A stretch of 64,000 bases of DNA, taken from the NCBI GenBank assembly GCA_947495125.1, contig CANLXL010000014.1, positions 1-64,000 of the forward strand, read 5' to 3'. This document shows positions 20,252 through 29,500 of this stretch, piece after piece. Below the pieces are notes generated by a model that was not told the DNA's origin, did no database searches, and was given only the letters and a program-made list of their open reading frames with translations. The stretch is from an uncultured Flaviramulus sp. GTDB taxonomy: Bacteria > Bacteroidota > Bacteroidia > Flavobacteriales > Flavobacteriaceae. Every line of letters begins with the position of its first letter. Positions within the stretch are counted from its first letter, which is position 1. The position numbers and the translations under genes were made by a program.

Positions 20252-20939
20252 GTGCCTGATCATTGACGACGAGCCTTCAGCGCAAAGGGTGTTGAAGCAT
20301 TTTATCTCGGAAGTTGCCTTTCTGGAACTCGTCTGCACCTGTAACAATGCAGTTGAAGCTATGGAATGGTTAAACACAAAATCCGAATTCGACCTCATGT
20401 TTCTAGATATTAACATGCCAAAAATATCAGGATTAACCTTTTACAAAGCCTTACAGAATCCGCTACAGGTGATCTTTACGACAGCCTACTCCCAATATGC
20501 TCTGGAAGGTTTTGAGGTGAATGCCGTTGATTATTTACTAAAACCATTTTCCTTCGAGCGTTTTTTAACGGCCGTAAATCGGGTTGTTGAAAGACAAGGC
20601 ACCAAAGGGAATCACCAACCTGAAGCACCTTTTTTACTTATAAAATCGAACAAAACCATTCATAAGGTCAATCCACAGCACATTCAATATATCGAAGCCT
20701 TTGGGGATTATGTCAAGCTGCATCTCAAAGACCAGGTGATTGTCACAAACAGCACCTTTGGTTCTATTTTAGAAAAACTGGAACCCCATAATGTCATTCG
20801 AATTCATAAATCCTTTGCGATTAATTTGACTCAAATGAATCGTATCGAGGGCAACCAGGTATTTCTTGAGGATCATAGGATTCCTATCGGACAAAAATAT
20901 AAACCCGAGTTCCTCAAGTTTCTAAATGAAAACCCCTAA
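20241..20939 (+). CDS. LytTR-family response regulator
   Basis: receiver domain (IIDDEPSAQRVL, FLDINMP) plus LytTR domain (YIEAFGDYVKLHL, IRIHKSFAINL). Confidence 0.93.
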   Translation: MRIKCLIIDDEPSAQRVLKHFISEVAFLELVCTCNNAVEAMEWLNTKSEFDLMFLDINMPKISGLTFYKALQNPLQVIFTTAYSQYALEGFEVNAVDYLLKPFSFERFLTAVNRVVERQGTKGNHQPEAPFLLIKSNKTIHKVNPQHIQYIEAFGDYVKLHLKDQVIVTNSTFGSILEKLEPHNVIRIHKSFAINLTQMNRIEGNQVFLEDHRIPIGQKYKPEFLKFLNENP

Positions 20940-20966
20940 CTTTAGTGCTTTAGAAACTTCCTATTC

Positions 20967-21446
20967 ATGAAAGCCGTATCGCTTAGAGAGATCAAACAAG
21001 AATTAAATACGCTGTCAACTTCTGAAATTCAAGAGCTTTGCTTGCGCTTATCCCGTTTTAAGAAAGAGAACAAAGAGCTACTCACCTATCTCTTATTTGA
21101 GTCCTCGGATGAAGCCGGGTATATCGCCAGTGTCAAGACCTATATTGACGATGAATTCGAACTTATAAACACCAAAAGTTATTTTTATATCCGAAAAAGT
21201 GTGCGTAAGATTTTGAAGAACATTAAAAAGTATGTGCGTTATTCTCAAAACAAAGAAACGGAGGTGGAGTTGTTGCTGTATTTTTGTCAGAAACTGAAAG
21301 GGTTTTCACCGAGTATTAAGTATAGTGTGCAATTGCAGAATACGTATAATCGGCAGTTGCTTTTGGCTAAGAAGATAATTTCTACACTTCATGAGGATTT
21401 GCAGTATGATTATATGGTGATTGTTGGGGAGTTGGAGTGCGGATGA
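20967..21446 (+). CDS. conserved hypothetical protein
   Basis: 159-aa charged ORF, co-directional. Confidence 0.7.
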   Translation: MKAVSLREIKQELNTLSTSEIQELCLRLSRFKKENKELLTYLLFESSDEAGYIASVKTYIDDEFELINTKSYFYIRKSVRKILKNIKKYVRYSQNKETEVELLLYFCQKLKGFSPSIKYSVQLQNTYNRQLLLAKKIISTLHEDLQYDYMVIVGELECG

Positions 21447-21476
21447 TAGATGTTAGACGATAGATTTTAGATAATT
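21442..21476. repeat. 7-bp-period degenerate tandem array (5 units)
   Basis: gatgata gatgtta gacgata gatttta gataatt. Confidence 0.6.
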
Positions 21477-21554
21477 AGGTAGGAATTTTATTTATATTTC
21501 CCGTTGTAATTATAGTTCTGACTATAATATATATATTTTCTTTACAATCGAAAA

Positions 21555-22076
21555 GTGAAAAGTAAGCAAGCAATATCAACCAAGGAGTTTCAAGATTTTT
21601 TAAGGTCTTGCCGAAACTTTTGCAAGCTCCTGGAAAGTAAACAAATCTCAGAAGGTCTCTTAAAACTTCAAAAATCTCTTCTTGAGCTTTACTCAAATGG
21701 ATTGAATCTTCAAACCATTGACCTAGAATCAAATAAAGATTTTGAAGAACAACTGGATGATAAAGAACTTGATAAAATAAAGAATTGGACAAGTGAACTT
21801 CTTGGAGAAAATCAGTGCTACTGGACGATTTTTGACCCGACTGAAAATGTTTTTGGAAATGAATCTCCCGTTATGGGTGATTTATTAGATGATGTAATGG
21901 ACATATATAAAGACATCAAGTATCAGCTTATGATTTTTGATTTGAACACAAAAGAAAGTATAGAGAATGCTGTTTGGGGAATGAAATTCGATTTTTGGCA
22001 TCATTGGAGCAATCACGGAGTTGACGCAATACGAACCATACATTGTGTGATTGAAAAGACTGAAAAATATAAATGA
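21555..22076 (+). CDS. hypothetical protein
   Basis: 173-aa ORF with GTG start, no recognised family. Confidence 0.6.
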   Translation: MKSKQAISTKEFQDFLRSCRNFCKLLESKQISEGLLKLQKSLLELYSNGLNLQTIDLESNKDFEEQLDDKELDKIKNWTSELLGENQCYWTIFDPTENVFGNESPVMGDLLDDVMDIYKDIKYQLMIFDLNTKESIENAVWGMKFDFWHHWSNHGVDAIRTIHCVIEKTEKYK

Positions 22077-22085
22077 AAAAAGTAG

Positions 22086-22148
22086 ATAACGCTGTATATA
22101 AAATCATAGCACCCTTCGGGATGCGACGTTTCATATACTAAAAGTTAT
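22086..22148. repeat. 63-nt imperfect palindrome (REP/attC-like)
   Basis: ATAAC..GTATAT....GCACCCttcGGGATGC....ATATAC..GTTAT. Confidence 0.55.
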
Positions 22149-22168
22149 GGAACATTAAAAACAATATT

Positions 22169-23077
22169 ATGATACGATTTTTTTTGTTAATGGTTCTTTC
22201 TTATTCATTCCTCCATGCTCAGGAAGGTAAGATGATTAAAACAATAAATGGAGATTTCTCAATTATAGATAAAGGTGTGGGAACACCAGTTTTACTTTTG
22301 CATGGATTTCCTGATTCAAAAGAACTTTGGGAATATCAAATTCCAGTATTATTGAAAGCTGGATTTAGGGTAATAGCTCCAGATTTAAGAGGTTACGAAA
22401 ATTCCCCAAGCCCATTAGAAAAAGAAAAGTATGCCATGCCAATTTTGATGAATGATGTAATAGGAATATTGGATGAACTTAAACTAGACAAAGTGCATCT
22501 AATTGGTCATGATTGGGGAGCAGCGCTATCATGGAATCTTGTTAAATTCTATGAGCAACGGTTTAACTCACTAACGGTTTTATCAGTAGGTTTTCCCGGT
22601 AATCCGGCATGGTTTTCCAAAGAGCAGCGTCAAAAATCATCATATATCCTTCTTTTTTTACAAGAAGGCATTGCAGAAAAGACTTTAGCCGAAAACAATT
22701 GGAAAATGACAAAAGAGGCATTTGGTAGACATAAACAGTTTAAAAAAATACTACAACGCTTTCAAGAATCGAATACCCTGACAACAGCATTGAACTGGTA
22801 TCGAGGAAACTTACAAGATTTTCCCAAACAATCTAATGTTGATTATCAGCCTTCAAATAAACAACCTGAAATCTCTCAAAAAAAAATCGAAATACCCGTG
22901 CTAGGTATTTGGAGCACTATGGATATAGCATTAACTGAAGATCAAATGACACAATCAACAGCTTATGCGACTAATTTTACCTATAAAAAAATTGAAGGAG
23001 CCGGACATTGGATGATGCTTGATAAACCTGATGTAGTAAATTCATTAATATTAAACTTTTTGAACAAATACAACTAA
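22169..23077 (+). CDS. secreted alpha/beta hydrolase
   Basis: LLLHGFPDSKELWEYQI, HLIGHDWGAALSW nucleophile region, GAGHWMMLDKP. Confidence 0.9.
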   Translation: MIRFFLLMVLSYSFLHAQEGKMIKTINGDFSIIDKGVGTPVLLLHGFPDSKELWEYQIPVLLKAGFRVIAPDLRGYENSPSPLEKEKYAMPILMNDVIGILDELKLDKVHLIGHDWGAALSWNLVKFYEQRFNSLTVLSVGFPGNPAWFSKEQRQKSSYILLFLQEGIAEKTLAENNWKMTKEAFGRHKQFKKILQRFQESNTLTTALNWYRGNLQDFPKQSNVDYQPSNKQPEISQKKIEIPVLGIWSTMDIALTEDQMTQSTAYATNFTYKKIEGAGHWMMLDKPDVVNSLILNFLNKYN

Positions 23078-23113
23078 ATAAACGCCTTACAGCATCGATT
23101 CCTATAAAAAGCA

Positions 23114-23308
23114 TTAGTCCAGTTTTTCAAAGTTAATATTACCACCTTTTTCTTTTTTATATAACTTGCTCGGCATCCTATTTGTGATCGATTCTTGACC
23201 ATCACCAGTATCTGTATGACTATAAATTTGTTTCAAGTGGCTAGGGCTTTGGATATGAATGTTCGGGATCTTTTGGTTTCTAATAAAAGGTGAAGATTTA
23301 AAAATCCA
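23114..23308 (-). pseudogene. 3' remnant of an unidentified gene
   Basis: open frame WIFKSSPFIRNQKIPNIHIQSPSHLKQIYSHTDTGDGQESITNRMPSKLYKKEKGGNINFEKLD*, no start codon, runs into the palindromic repeat. Confidence 0.5.
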
Positions 23309-23388
23309 GCGAGGTTTTAAAAACCTTGTAGGTTTATTTGGTTGAATTTTTAATACCTACAAGGTCAAAATAAGACCTTGCAGGATAT
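23303..23388. repeat. inverted pair of ACCTTGTAGGT hairpin units
   Basis: atccagcgaggttttaaaaaccttgtaggt ... acctacaaggtcaaaataagaccttgcaggat. Confidence 0.65.
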
Positions 23389-23501
23389 TAAATCCATTGC
23401 TCTCGTATTTTCCAGTTACTAGAGCTTACACAAAACCCTGGAACATAATTGTTAGATAAAAAAAATCGCCAAAAACTAAATTAACCATCTTTTTCCAAAA
23501 C

Positions 23502-23791
23502 TCAACCTTCCCGAACCAAGCCACCCAACTTCTCCACTAGCAGTTTTATATTAAACAAGTTGAATTTTTCATCTTCTTCAATAGGCTCATAAGAATGATA
23601 ACAAGTGGTGTCGTGCAACCATTCCAAAGACTTGATAAGCGCCGGGGCGTCCAGGAAATTAACAAATTCCAGCAATTCTAATTGCGCGGGGAGTAATTTA
23701 GTTTTGATTTTTTTTTGATACCTGTCTTGTATCACCCGATGTATGGCTCCGTTTGCATTTGGGGCATACGTTTTGACCATTCTGTGTTTGC
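23502..23791 (-). CDS. hypothetical protein with CPKC N-terminus, apparently split by a +1 frame change at A9
   Basis: MQTQNGQNVCPKCKRSHTSGDTRQVSKK reads into the frame KIKTKLLPAQLELLEFVNFLDAPALIKSLEWL... if A9 is read as A8. Confidence 0.6.
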
Positions 23792-24039
23792 ATTACAAAT
23801 AGTTTTAATAGGATTAATAAAAAGAGGAAAGGTCACCGCAAACACATTCCAAGCGATGCTCAGATTGGTCTAGGGACTTGCACCCGTTTGCCTTTCCAAT
23901 ATTTTTTTCTTAAGACTAATTTGAAGATTGAACATCTGGTTTTAAAATGTGTTTGCGTTAAAAATATACGACTTAAAATAAGATGAGATTGGTCGATGTA
24001 ATATCTGTTTTACGCTTTTTAAACCGGGTAGCGAAGTTT

Positions 24040-24059
24040 GATTTTCCTTTCGGAAAATC
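24040..24059. repeat. perfect 8-bp stem hairpin
   Basis: GATTTTCC-tttc-GGAAAATC; a weak T-tract follows, possible terminator. Confidence 0.55.
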
Positions 24060-24133
24060 CCTTCATTTTTTATATCTTGGTTCTTTAAGCTAAGAATTCT
24101 TAGAGATTTCATTTATAAGGTCGTTCCAATAAC

Positions 24134-25102
24134 ATGATCAAAACTAAAAGCATCATCTTTTTTTTAATATTATTGACCTCAATGATAGTTTCTGCTCATC
24201 AAGATTTTTGGGTAGTCAACCAATTTAGAAATATAAAGACCAGAATAAAAACAGGTTATAAATACGAAGAAATTAAAAAGGTTCAAATTATAGGTGAACT
24301 AGCTCAATTATTAGCAGAAAAACTAAACTATAACCAACCAATTCTCCTGGATTTTAACCATTTCTATGTCGGGGTATCAGAACCGATATATTTTTTAAGT
24401 TTTGATAAAGGAATTATCAAATATAATTATGATCCTATTCGGATTGGAAAACCTTTACTAACTAAAAAAGCCATTGTTGTTCGTCAAGTTAGTAACAAAT
24501 TTGACATTGTCAATACGTTGAAAATGTTGGAATATGCCATTTTGAATTGGAAAACAATTAAAAAAGAACAAATCAGAATAAAGTATGATGAAAACTATTG
24601 TGATTGGATAATAAACGCTATTGACCAAAGAACAGTTACCAACATTGAAACCAGTAAGGAATCTGATGTTATAACCGGAATCAAGCATTTTAAAATATAT
24701 AGACCTGAAAAAGATTTTAAAAAAGGAATGTCATACTTCTGGCAAAATGATAAATACCACATCATATTTAAAGAGAAAAACAAGGAAAGAATAATTACAA
24801 CACTAACAAGCATTTATGATATTCAAAAAGTAAGGAGTACAATTTTTATTTTCGAATCGCCATCTGAATTCGTGGTCTTTGACGAATACAAAGAAGAAAT
24901 CGTTTCAAAAAAATGGACCATTGAAAATGCTGACAAAAATTACCGCTTATATAATATAAATCAAATAGGAGGCGACAAATATTCAATTAGTTTTTACTAC
25001 TATTCCAAAGAACCGGGGTTACAACCTAAAAATCAAATCTTGATTTATTCTTTGTACGACGATAAGCTGGTTCAAGATTTAAATAGACTTATGAATGAAT
25101 AA
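24134..25102 (+). CDS. secreted hypothetical protein
   Basis: signal peptide, 322 aa, overlaps the next gene. Confidence 0.75.
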   Translation: MIKTKSIIFFLILLTSMIVSAHQDFWVVNQFRNIKTRIKTGYKYEEIKKVQIIGELAQLLAEKLNYNQPILLDFNHFYVGVSEPIYFLSFDKGIIKYNYDPIRIGKPLLTKKAIVVRQVSNKFDIVNTLKMLEYAILNWKTIKKEQIRIKYDENYCDWIINAIDQRTVTNIETSKESDVITGIKHFKIYRPEKDFKKGMSYFWQNDKYHIIFKEKNKERIITTLTSIYDIQKVRSTIFIFESPSEFVVFDEYKEEIVSKKWTIENADKNYRLYNINQIGGDKYSISFYYYSKEPGLQPKNQILIYSLYDDKLVQDLNRLMNE

Positions 25103-25871
25103 AATACTTTTAATTCTAATATCATTAATTAGTACCATTAGTTTTGGACAAAACCAAAGCGAGCCCAAAACCATCCACGTTTTTGTAGCCCTATGCGATA
25201 ATGAAAATCAAGGAATTGTTCCGGTACCCGACTTAATAGGAAATGGACAAGACCCTAAGAATAATTTATACTGGGGTGCTCTGTATGGGGTTAAAAACTT
25301 CTTAAAGAATAAGTCGAACACCTGGGTTTACCAATCTGAGATCACATCGAAAATACCGAAGATACTTGAAAGCGTTTTATTTAAACATAGAACAAAAAAC
25401 ATTTATCTATTAGCTGAAGCCTATGATGGTGCTAAAATCAAGACATGTACCGAGGACTTTTTATTAGCGTCGAACAATAACTTTATCAAGCATATTACAT
25501 ACAAAAATCAGGAATTGAAGTTTGGAGGCGAGTCGGAATTAGTGGCTTACATTGGACACGATGGCCTAATGGAATTTGAAGTCCATTTAAATTATAAGAC
25601 AACCCCCTCTAAAAAGATTGATGCCATTATATTGGCTTGTGCCAGTAAAAATTATTTTAAAAACGAAATATTAAAATCGAAAGCTACTCCCATTCTTTGG
25701 ACCACCAACCTTATGGCACCGGAAGCTTATACTCTGGAAGCGGCATTAAACTCCTGGTCAAGTAATGAGACGCCGGACGAAATTAAAGAAGAATCGGCTC
25801 AGGCATATCATAAATACCAGAAGTGCGGCATAAATGGGTCCAGAAGGTTATTTGCGACGGGATTTGAATAA
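25095..25871 (+). CDS. secreted conserved hypothetical protein
   Basis: signal peptide; TIHVFVALCDNENQGIVPVPDLIGNGQDPKNNLYWG, IILACASKNYF. Confidence 0.75.
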   Translation: MNKILLILISLISTISFGQNQSEPKTIHVFVALCDNENQGIVPVPDLIGNGQDPKNNLYWGALYGVKNFLKNKSNTWVYQSEITSKIPKILESVLFKHRTKNIYLLAEAYDGAKIKTCTEDFLLASNNNFIKHITYKNQELKFGGESELVAYIGHDGLMEFEVHLNYKTTPSKKIDAIILACASKNYFKNEILKSKATPILWTTNLMAPEAYTLEAALNSWSSNETPDEIKEESAQAYHKYQKCGINGSRRLFATGFE

Positions 25872-25876
25872 AACAT

Positions 25877-26368
25877 ATGAACATCAGTTTTGATTTAGAT
25901 AGCACCTTAATTCCAAACGGAAACGAATTCGAAACCGAAAAACGGAATCAAATTGCAAAACTGCTTGGCATAGAAGAAGTCCGTAAAGGTGCTCGAAAGA
26001 TAATTGACCATCTTCAAAGTCAAGGGCATAACATTCATATTTATACCACATCCTTTAGATCAAAAGGTAAAATACGACGTGTGTTGAAATATTATGGAAT
26101 ACGTGTCAACCATATTGTTAATCAAGTCGAAAACCAACGCGTTCTAAGGTCTCAAAATATGAACGCATCGAAATATCCTCCGGCATTTGGGTTTGATGTT
26201 CATATTGACGATTTAAAAGGTGTTGGTATAGAGAGTGAACGCTATAATTTTAAGGCAATCATTATAGAGCCTTCCGACGAAAATTGGGTCGAGAATATTA
26301 AAAACAACATTCAACGAATTATAAATGATTCTAATACGCAGGATAGGAAACACCGTAAGCAAGTTTAA
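25877..26368 (+). CDS. HAD-superfamily hydrolase-like protein
   Basis: ISFDLDSTLIPNG (DxD), IYTTSFRSK, FDVHIDDLKG. Confidence 0.75.
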   Translation: MNISFDLDSTLIPNGNEFETEKRNQIAKLLGIEEVRKGARKIIDHLQSQGHNIHIYTTSFRSKGKIRRVLKYYGIRVNHIVNQVENQRVLRSQNMNASKYPPAFGFDVHIDDLKGVGIESERYNFKAIIIEPSDENWVENIKNNIQRIINDSNTQDRKHRKQV

Positions 26369-26527
26369 AAATGATCAAAACATCAAGAAAACACTTATAT
26401 GCTTCTGTGAAAAGGAAAAACATGAACCGAATCAAGAACTTCGGGAACAGTAATAAAATTAATACCACTTATTAACTCACCAAATGGCTTACATCAAAAA
26501 ACCGCATAATAGATTAAAACAGTTGCA

Positions 26528-26746
26528 ATGGATATTCAAGCCTCGAAAATAGAATTGGTGAAAATGATTTTGAGCATCGAAAATGTTGAATTTATATCTA
26601 AGATTTCAGACTTTATAAAAAAAGAGAGTTCGAATTTTTGGGAAGATTTAGCATTGGAAGAAAAGAACGAGATTGAAAAAGGCATTGACCAACTAAATAA
26701 AGGAGAAAAAGTCGCTTTTAGTGATTTTATGAAGAAAATCTCTTAA
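26528..26746 (+). CDS. antitoxin-like protein (putative addiction module)
   Basis: 72 aa, FWEDLALEEKNEIEKGIDQLNKGEKVAFSDFMKKIS; stop overlaps the start of the decayed ParE-like frame. Confidence 0.7.
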   Translation: MDIQASKIELVKMILSIENVEFISKISDFIKKESSNFWEDLALEEKNEIEKGIDQLNKGEKVAFSDFMKKIS

Positions 26747-27051
26747 TGAAGGTTTGTTTATCCGAAATTGCCCAAAGCAAACTTCTTGACTTAAACGACT
26801 ATTTAATAACACATTGGAACCTCAAGGTTAGGAATGATTTTTAAAAAAAAACTTCGACAGAAAATTGATCTGATCACAAGGCACCCTTAAAGTTGCCCCG
26901 AATCAAAGGAATTCAAGGGCTTATTTAAATGTGTGTTTCCAAACACAATACCTTTTACTTTAGAATAAACACCAATCAAAATGAAATTGAAATTATTACA
27001 GTTTTCGATACAAGACAACATCCAAAAAAGATTAACAAAGATCTAAAATGA
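26746..27051 (+). pseudogene. decayed RelE/ParE-type toxin
   Basis: MKVCLSEIAQSKLLDLNDYLITHWNLKVRNDF*|KKKLRQKIDLITRHP*SCPESKEFKGLFKC|VSKHNTFYFRINTNQNEIEIITVFDTRQHPKKINKDLK*; two frameshifts and an in-frame stop. Confidence 0.75.
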
Positions 27052-27119
27052 ATTGTGGATTATTTGGTTTACCAAAATTTATTATAACTTCAACAATTCA
27101 AATATTGAAACTAGACATC

Positions 27120-27518
27120 ATGGAAAACAAATACGCCGGCCTCTTTACCCGTGTTAAAGCCGTAATTATTGATAATATTGCCATTATCATTTTAATGTAT
27201 AGCGCTACCGAAATTTTTAACCTGATCACCGATGTTCCGAACGCTGTCAGGGTTATCGTGTTTGTTCTTATTTTTTTACTATATGAACCAATTTTGGTGT
27301 CCACATTTGGAGCGACCATAGGTCATTTTTTTAACGATATTGTCGTTAAAAGAGAGGCTAATGAAGAAAAGAATATCAATTTCTTCTTTGCTATAGGACG
27401 ATTTATAACTAAAGTATTATTGGGATGGATATCCTTACTCACCATAAATGGTAATGATAAAAAGAAAGCCATTCATGATTATGTGGGACAATCTGTAGTA
27501 TTGCCGTATAAAAAATAA
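27120..27518 (+). CDS. RDD family membrane protein
   Basis: MENKYAGLFTRVKAVIIDNIAI, GATIGHFFNDIVV; start moved from 27048. Confidence 0.8.
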   Translation: MENKYAGLFTRVKAVIIDNIAIIILMYSATEIFNLITDVPNAVRVIVFVLIFLLYEPILVSTFGATIGHFFNDIVVKREANEEKNINFFFAIGRFITKVLLGWISLLTINGNDKKKAIHDYVGQSVVLPYKK

Positions 27519-27602
27519 CCTAATCCTCTAACACCGCTTCAAGCGTCTTCTGACGTTGAATTTTCCCGGACTCCGTTTCAACAAACTGACTACAGAGATA
27601 AA
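27486..27602. repeat. 117-bp direct repeat, copy 1
   Basis: identical to 29674-29790 (constant offset 2188). Confidence 0.9.
27520..27602 (-). pseudogene. duplicated 3' end of menE
   Basis: identical to the last 83 bp of the menE-like gene at 29708-30781. Confidence 0.85.
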
Positions 27603-27603
27603 A

Positions 27604-27645
27604 AATCCTGCAAGGTTTTAAAAACCTTGTAGGTTTATTTGGTTG
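27604..27645. repeat. ACCTTGTAGGT hairpin unit, second locus
   Basis: 40/42 identical to 23303-23344; hairpin CCTGCAAGGTTT/AAACCTTGTAGG. Confidence 0.7.
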
Positions 27646-27800
27646 TGAAAAAACAACTGTAACAATCATCAAATAATCGCATCTTTAATAATGAACTCTT
27701 ATATCAAAATAATGTGATTGACGGATTAAAACAGCTCATGGAATAATACCAACGGACAAACACATGTATAAAACATAACTATGCACAACAACTCAGTTTT

Positions 27801-29492
27801 ATGAAAAGCATCAGATTAATTCTCAAAATAGTGCTACTCTTGTCTGCAGCAAACGTACAGTCTCAAGATAATAAAGCGAAATTACAGCAAGTAGATACTT
27901 TTCTATCTGCAAAGTACACTAAAAACACTCCTGGTTGTGTCGTTGGCATAATAAAGGATGGAGAACTTATCTACAATAAAGGGTTTGGTATGGCTAACTT
28001 AGATTACGACATACCAATGACGCGTGGGTCTGTAATGAATGTAATGTCTGTTTCCAAACAGTTTACCGCAGCTGCTATTGCATTGCTAATTATCGATGGA
28101 AAATTAACGCTTAAGGAATCGATCAGGAATCATCTTCCTGAACTCCCCAATTATATGGATGAGGTAACTATTGGAACTCTTATCAGGCATACGAGCGGAG
28201 TAAAGGATTATCAAGACCTGACCAGATTGGCAGGTAACACCGCCGAAAATATAGCCTATCGTTCTGATGGATTAAAAGTTATACTTCAGCAAAACGGACT
28301 TAATTTCCCTCCGAATGAAAGTTTCTCGTATTCCAATTCAGGATACCTCCTTTTAAGTCTTGTAATCGAAAGAATAAGTGGGCAACCATTTCCTGAATTT
28401 GCAAAAGAAAGAATATTTGTCCCCCTCGAAATGAATAACTCCTTCTTTTCAGACAATCCGCGTGCCATAATAAAAAATCGAGTTGTTTCTTATGGAAAGA
28501 AAGAAAACGATAATTATTTTCGATACACATTAAACGACAATCGACTTGGTCCGGCTGGATTATTTACCACTGTTGGTGATCTATATAAATGGGATCAGAA
28601 CTTTTATCATGCTAAGGTAGGTGGTAAAGAATTTATTGAGCTTATGTTGAGTATTGATACATTGAATAATGGTGAGGAAAATGAGTACGCTTTTGGTAAT
28701 ATTATTGATCGCCATAAAGGATTTAAAGAAGTACTCCATTCTGGAGGATTATTGGGAATTACATGTAAGATATCAAGGTTTCCCTCCGAAGAGCTTACCA
28801 TTGTTTATCTCGGGAATGGTGGCCAAAATAAAAATGATGATGTGTATCCAATTGCCAATCTTTTTTTAATTGACGAACAACTTCAAACAACAAAGAATAC
28901 AAAAAAGGTGAAGACATTACGCCACCCTCTCCCAACTCCCCTTTTTAGCAGAGCTTATGAAGGTATTTACAGGATTGAAAACAGCGATTTACTAATTCAA
29001 CTGTACCGAGAGGAAGAAAGCGATGATTTAATATGGGAGATATTGGACTGGAACTACAAAAGAAGATTGTATAAACATAATGATACCACATTTCTTTTAG
29101 ATAATGGAGAATGGTTAGATATCGATTTAGAACAAGGAGAATTTAAAATAATATCGGTGGATGGGAATGAAACAAAGGGTACTAAGATGGCTACATTAGA
29201 TGTTAATAGTCTGAAGTGGTATACTGGAACTTATTATTCGGATGAACTCAATACTTCTTATGAAATCACTAGTCGAGGAAACAATCTCGTATTTCAAATT
29301 GGCGATATTAAAGTGAAAGCACCTATCTCTTTATCAAAAAAAGAGTTAATATTTTACGATGATTGGTTAGGGAAAGTGGTATTAACCTTTGAAATGAATA
29401 GCCTAGGAAATGTCAATTCATTTTTAATTTCTACCGATCGAACGAGCAATATTAAATTTAATAGGACTCTAGGTGGGCATAACAATAGATAA
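27801..29492 (+). CDS. serine hydrolase, beta-lactamase / penicillin-binding-protein family
   Basis: SVSKQFTAAAIALL (SxxK), YSNSGYLLLSLVIE (YxN), signal peptide. Confidence 0.9.
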   Translation: MKSIRLILKIVLLLSAANVQSQDNKAKLQQVDTFLSAKYTKNTPGCVVGIIKDGELIYNKGFGMANLDYDIPMTRGSVMNVMSVSKQFTAAAIALLIIDGKLTLKESIRNHLPELPNYMDEVTIGTLIRHTSGVKDYQDLTRLAGNTAENIAYRSDGLKVILQQNGLNFPPNESFSYSNSGYLLLSLVIERISGQPFPEFAKERIFVPLEMNNSFFSDNPRAIIKNRVVSYGKKENDNYFRYTLNDNRLGPAGLFTTVGDLYKWDQNFYHAKVGGKEFIELMLSIDTLNNGEENEYAFGNIIDRHKGFKEVLHSGGLLGITCKISRFPSEELTIVYLGNGGQNKNDDVYPIANLFLIDEQLQTTKNTKKVKTLRHPLPTPLFSRAYEGIYRIENSDLLIQLYREEESDDLIWEILDWNYKRRLYKHNDTTFLLDNGEWLDIDLEQGEFKIISVDGNETKGTKMATLDVNSLKWYTGTYYSDELNTSYEITSRGNNLVFQIGDIKVKAPISLSKKELIFYDDWLGKVVLTFEMNSLGNVNSFLISTDRTSNIKFNRTLGGHNNR

Positions 29493-29500
29493 AAGCTATT

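Noticed and set aside
23826-23897. tRNA-like shape (7-bp GGAAAGG/CCTTTCC ends, ~72 nt)
   Set aside because: No convincing T-arm, D-arm or anticodon stem on either strand; treated as an inverted repeat with a coding-like reading.
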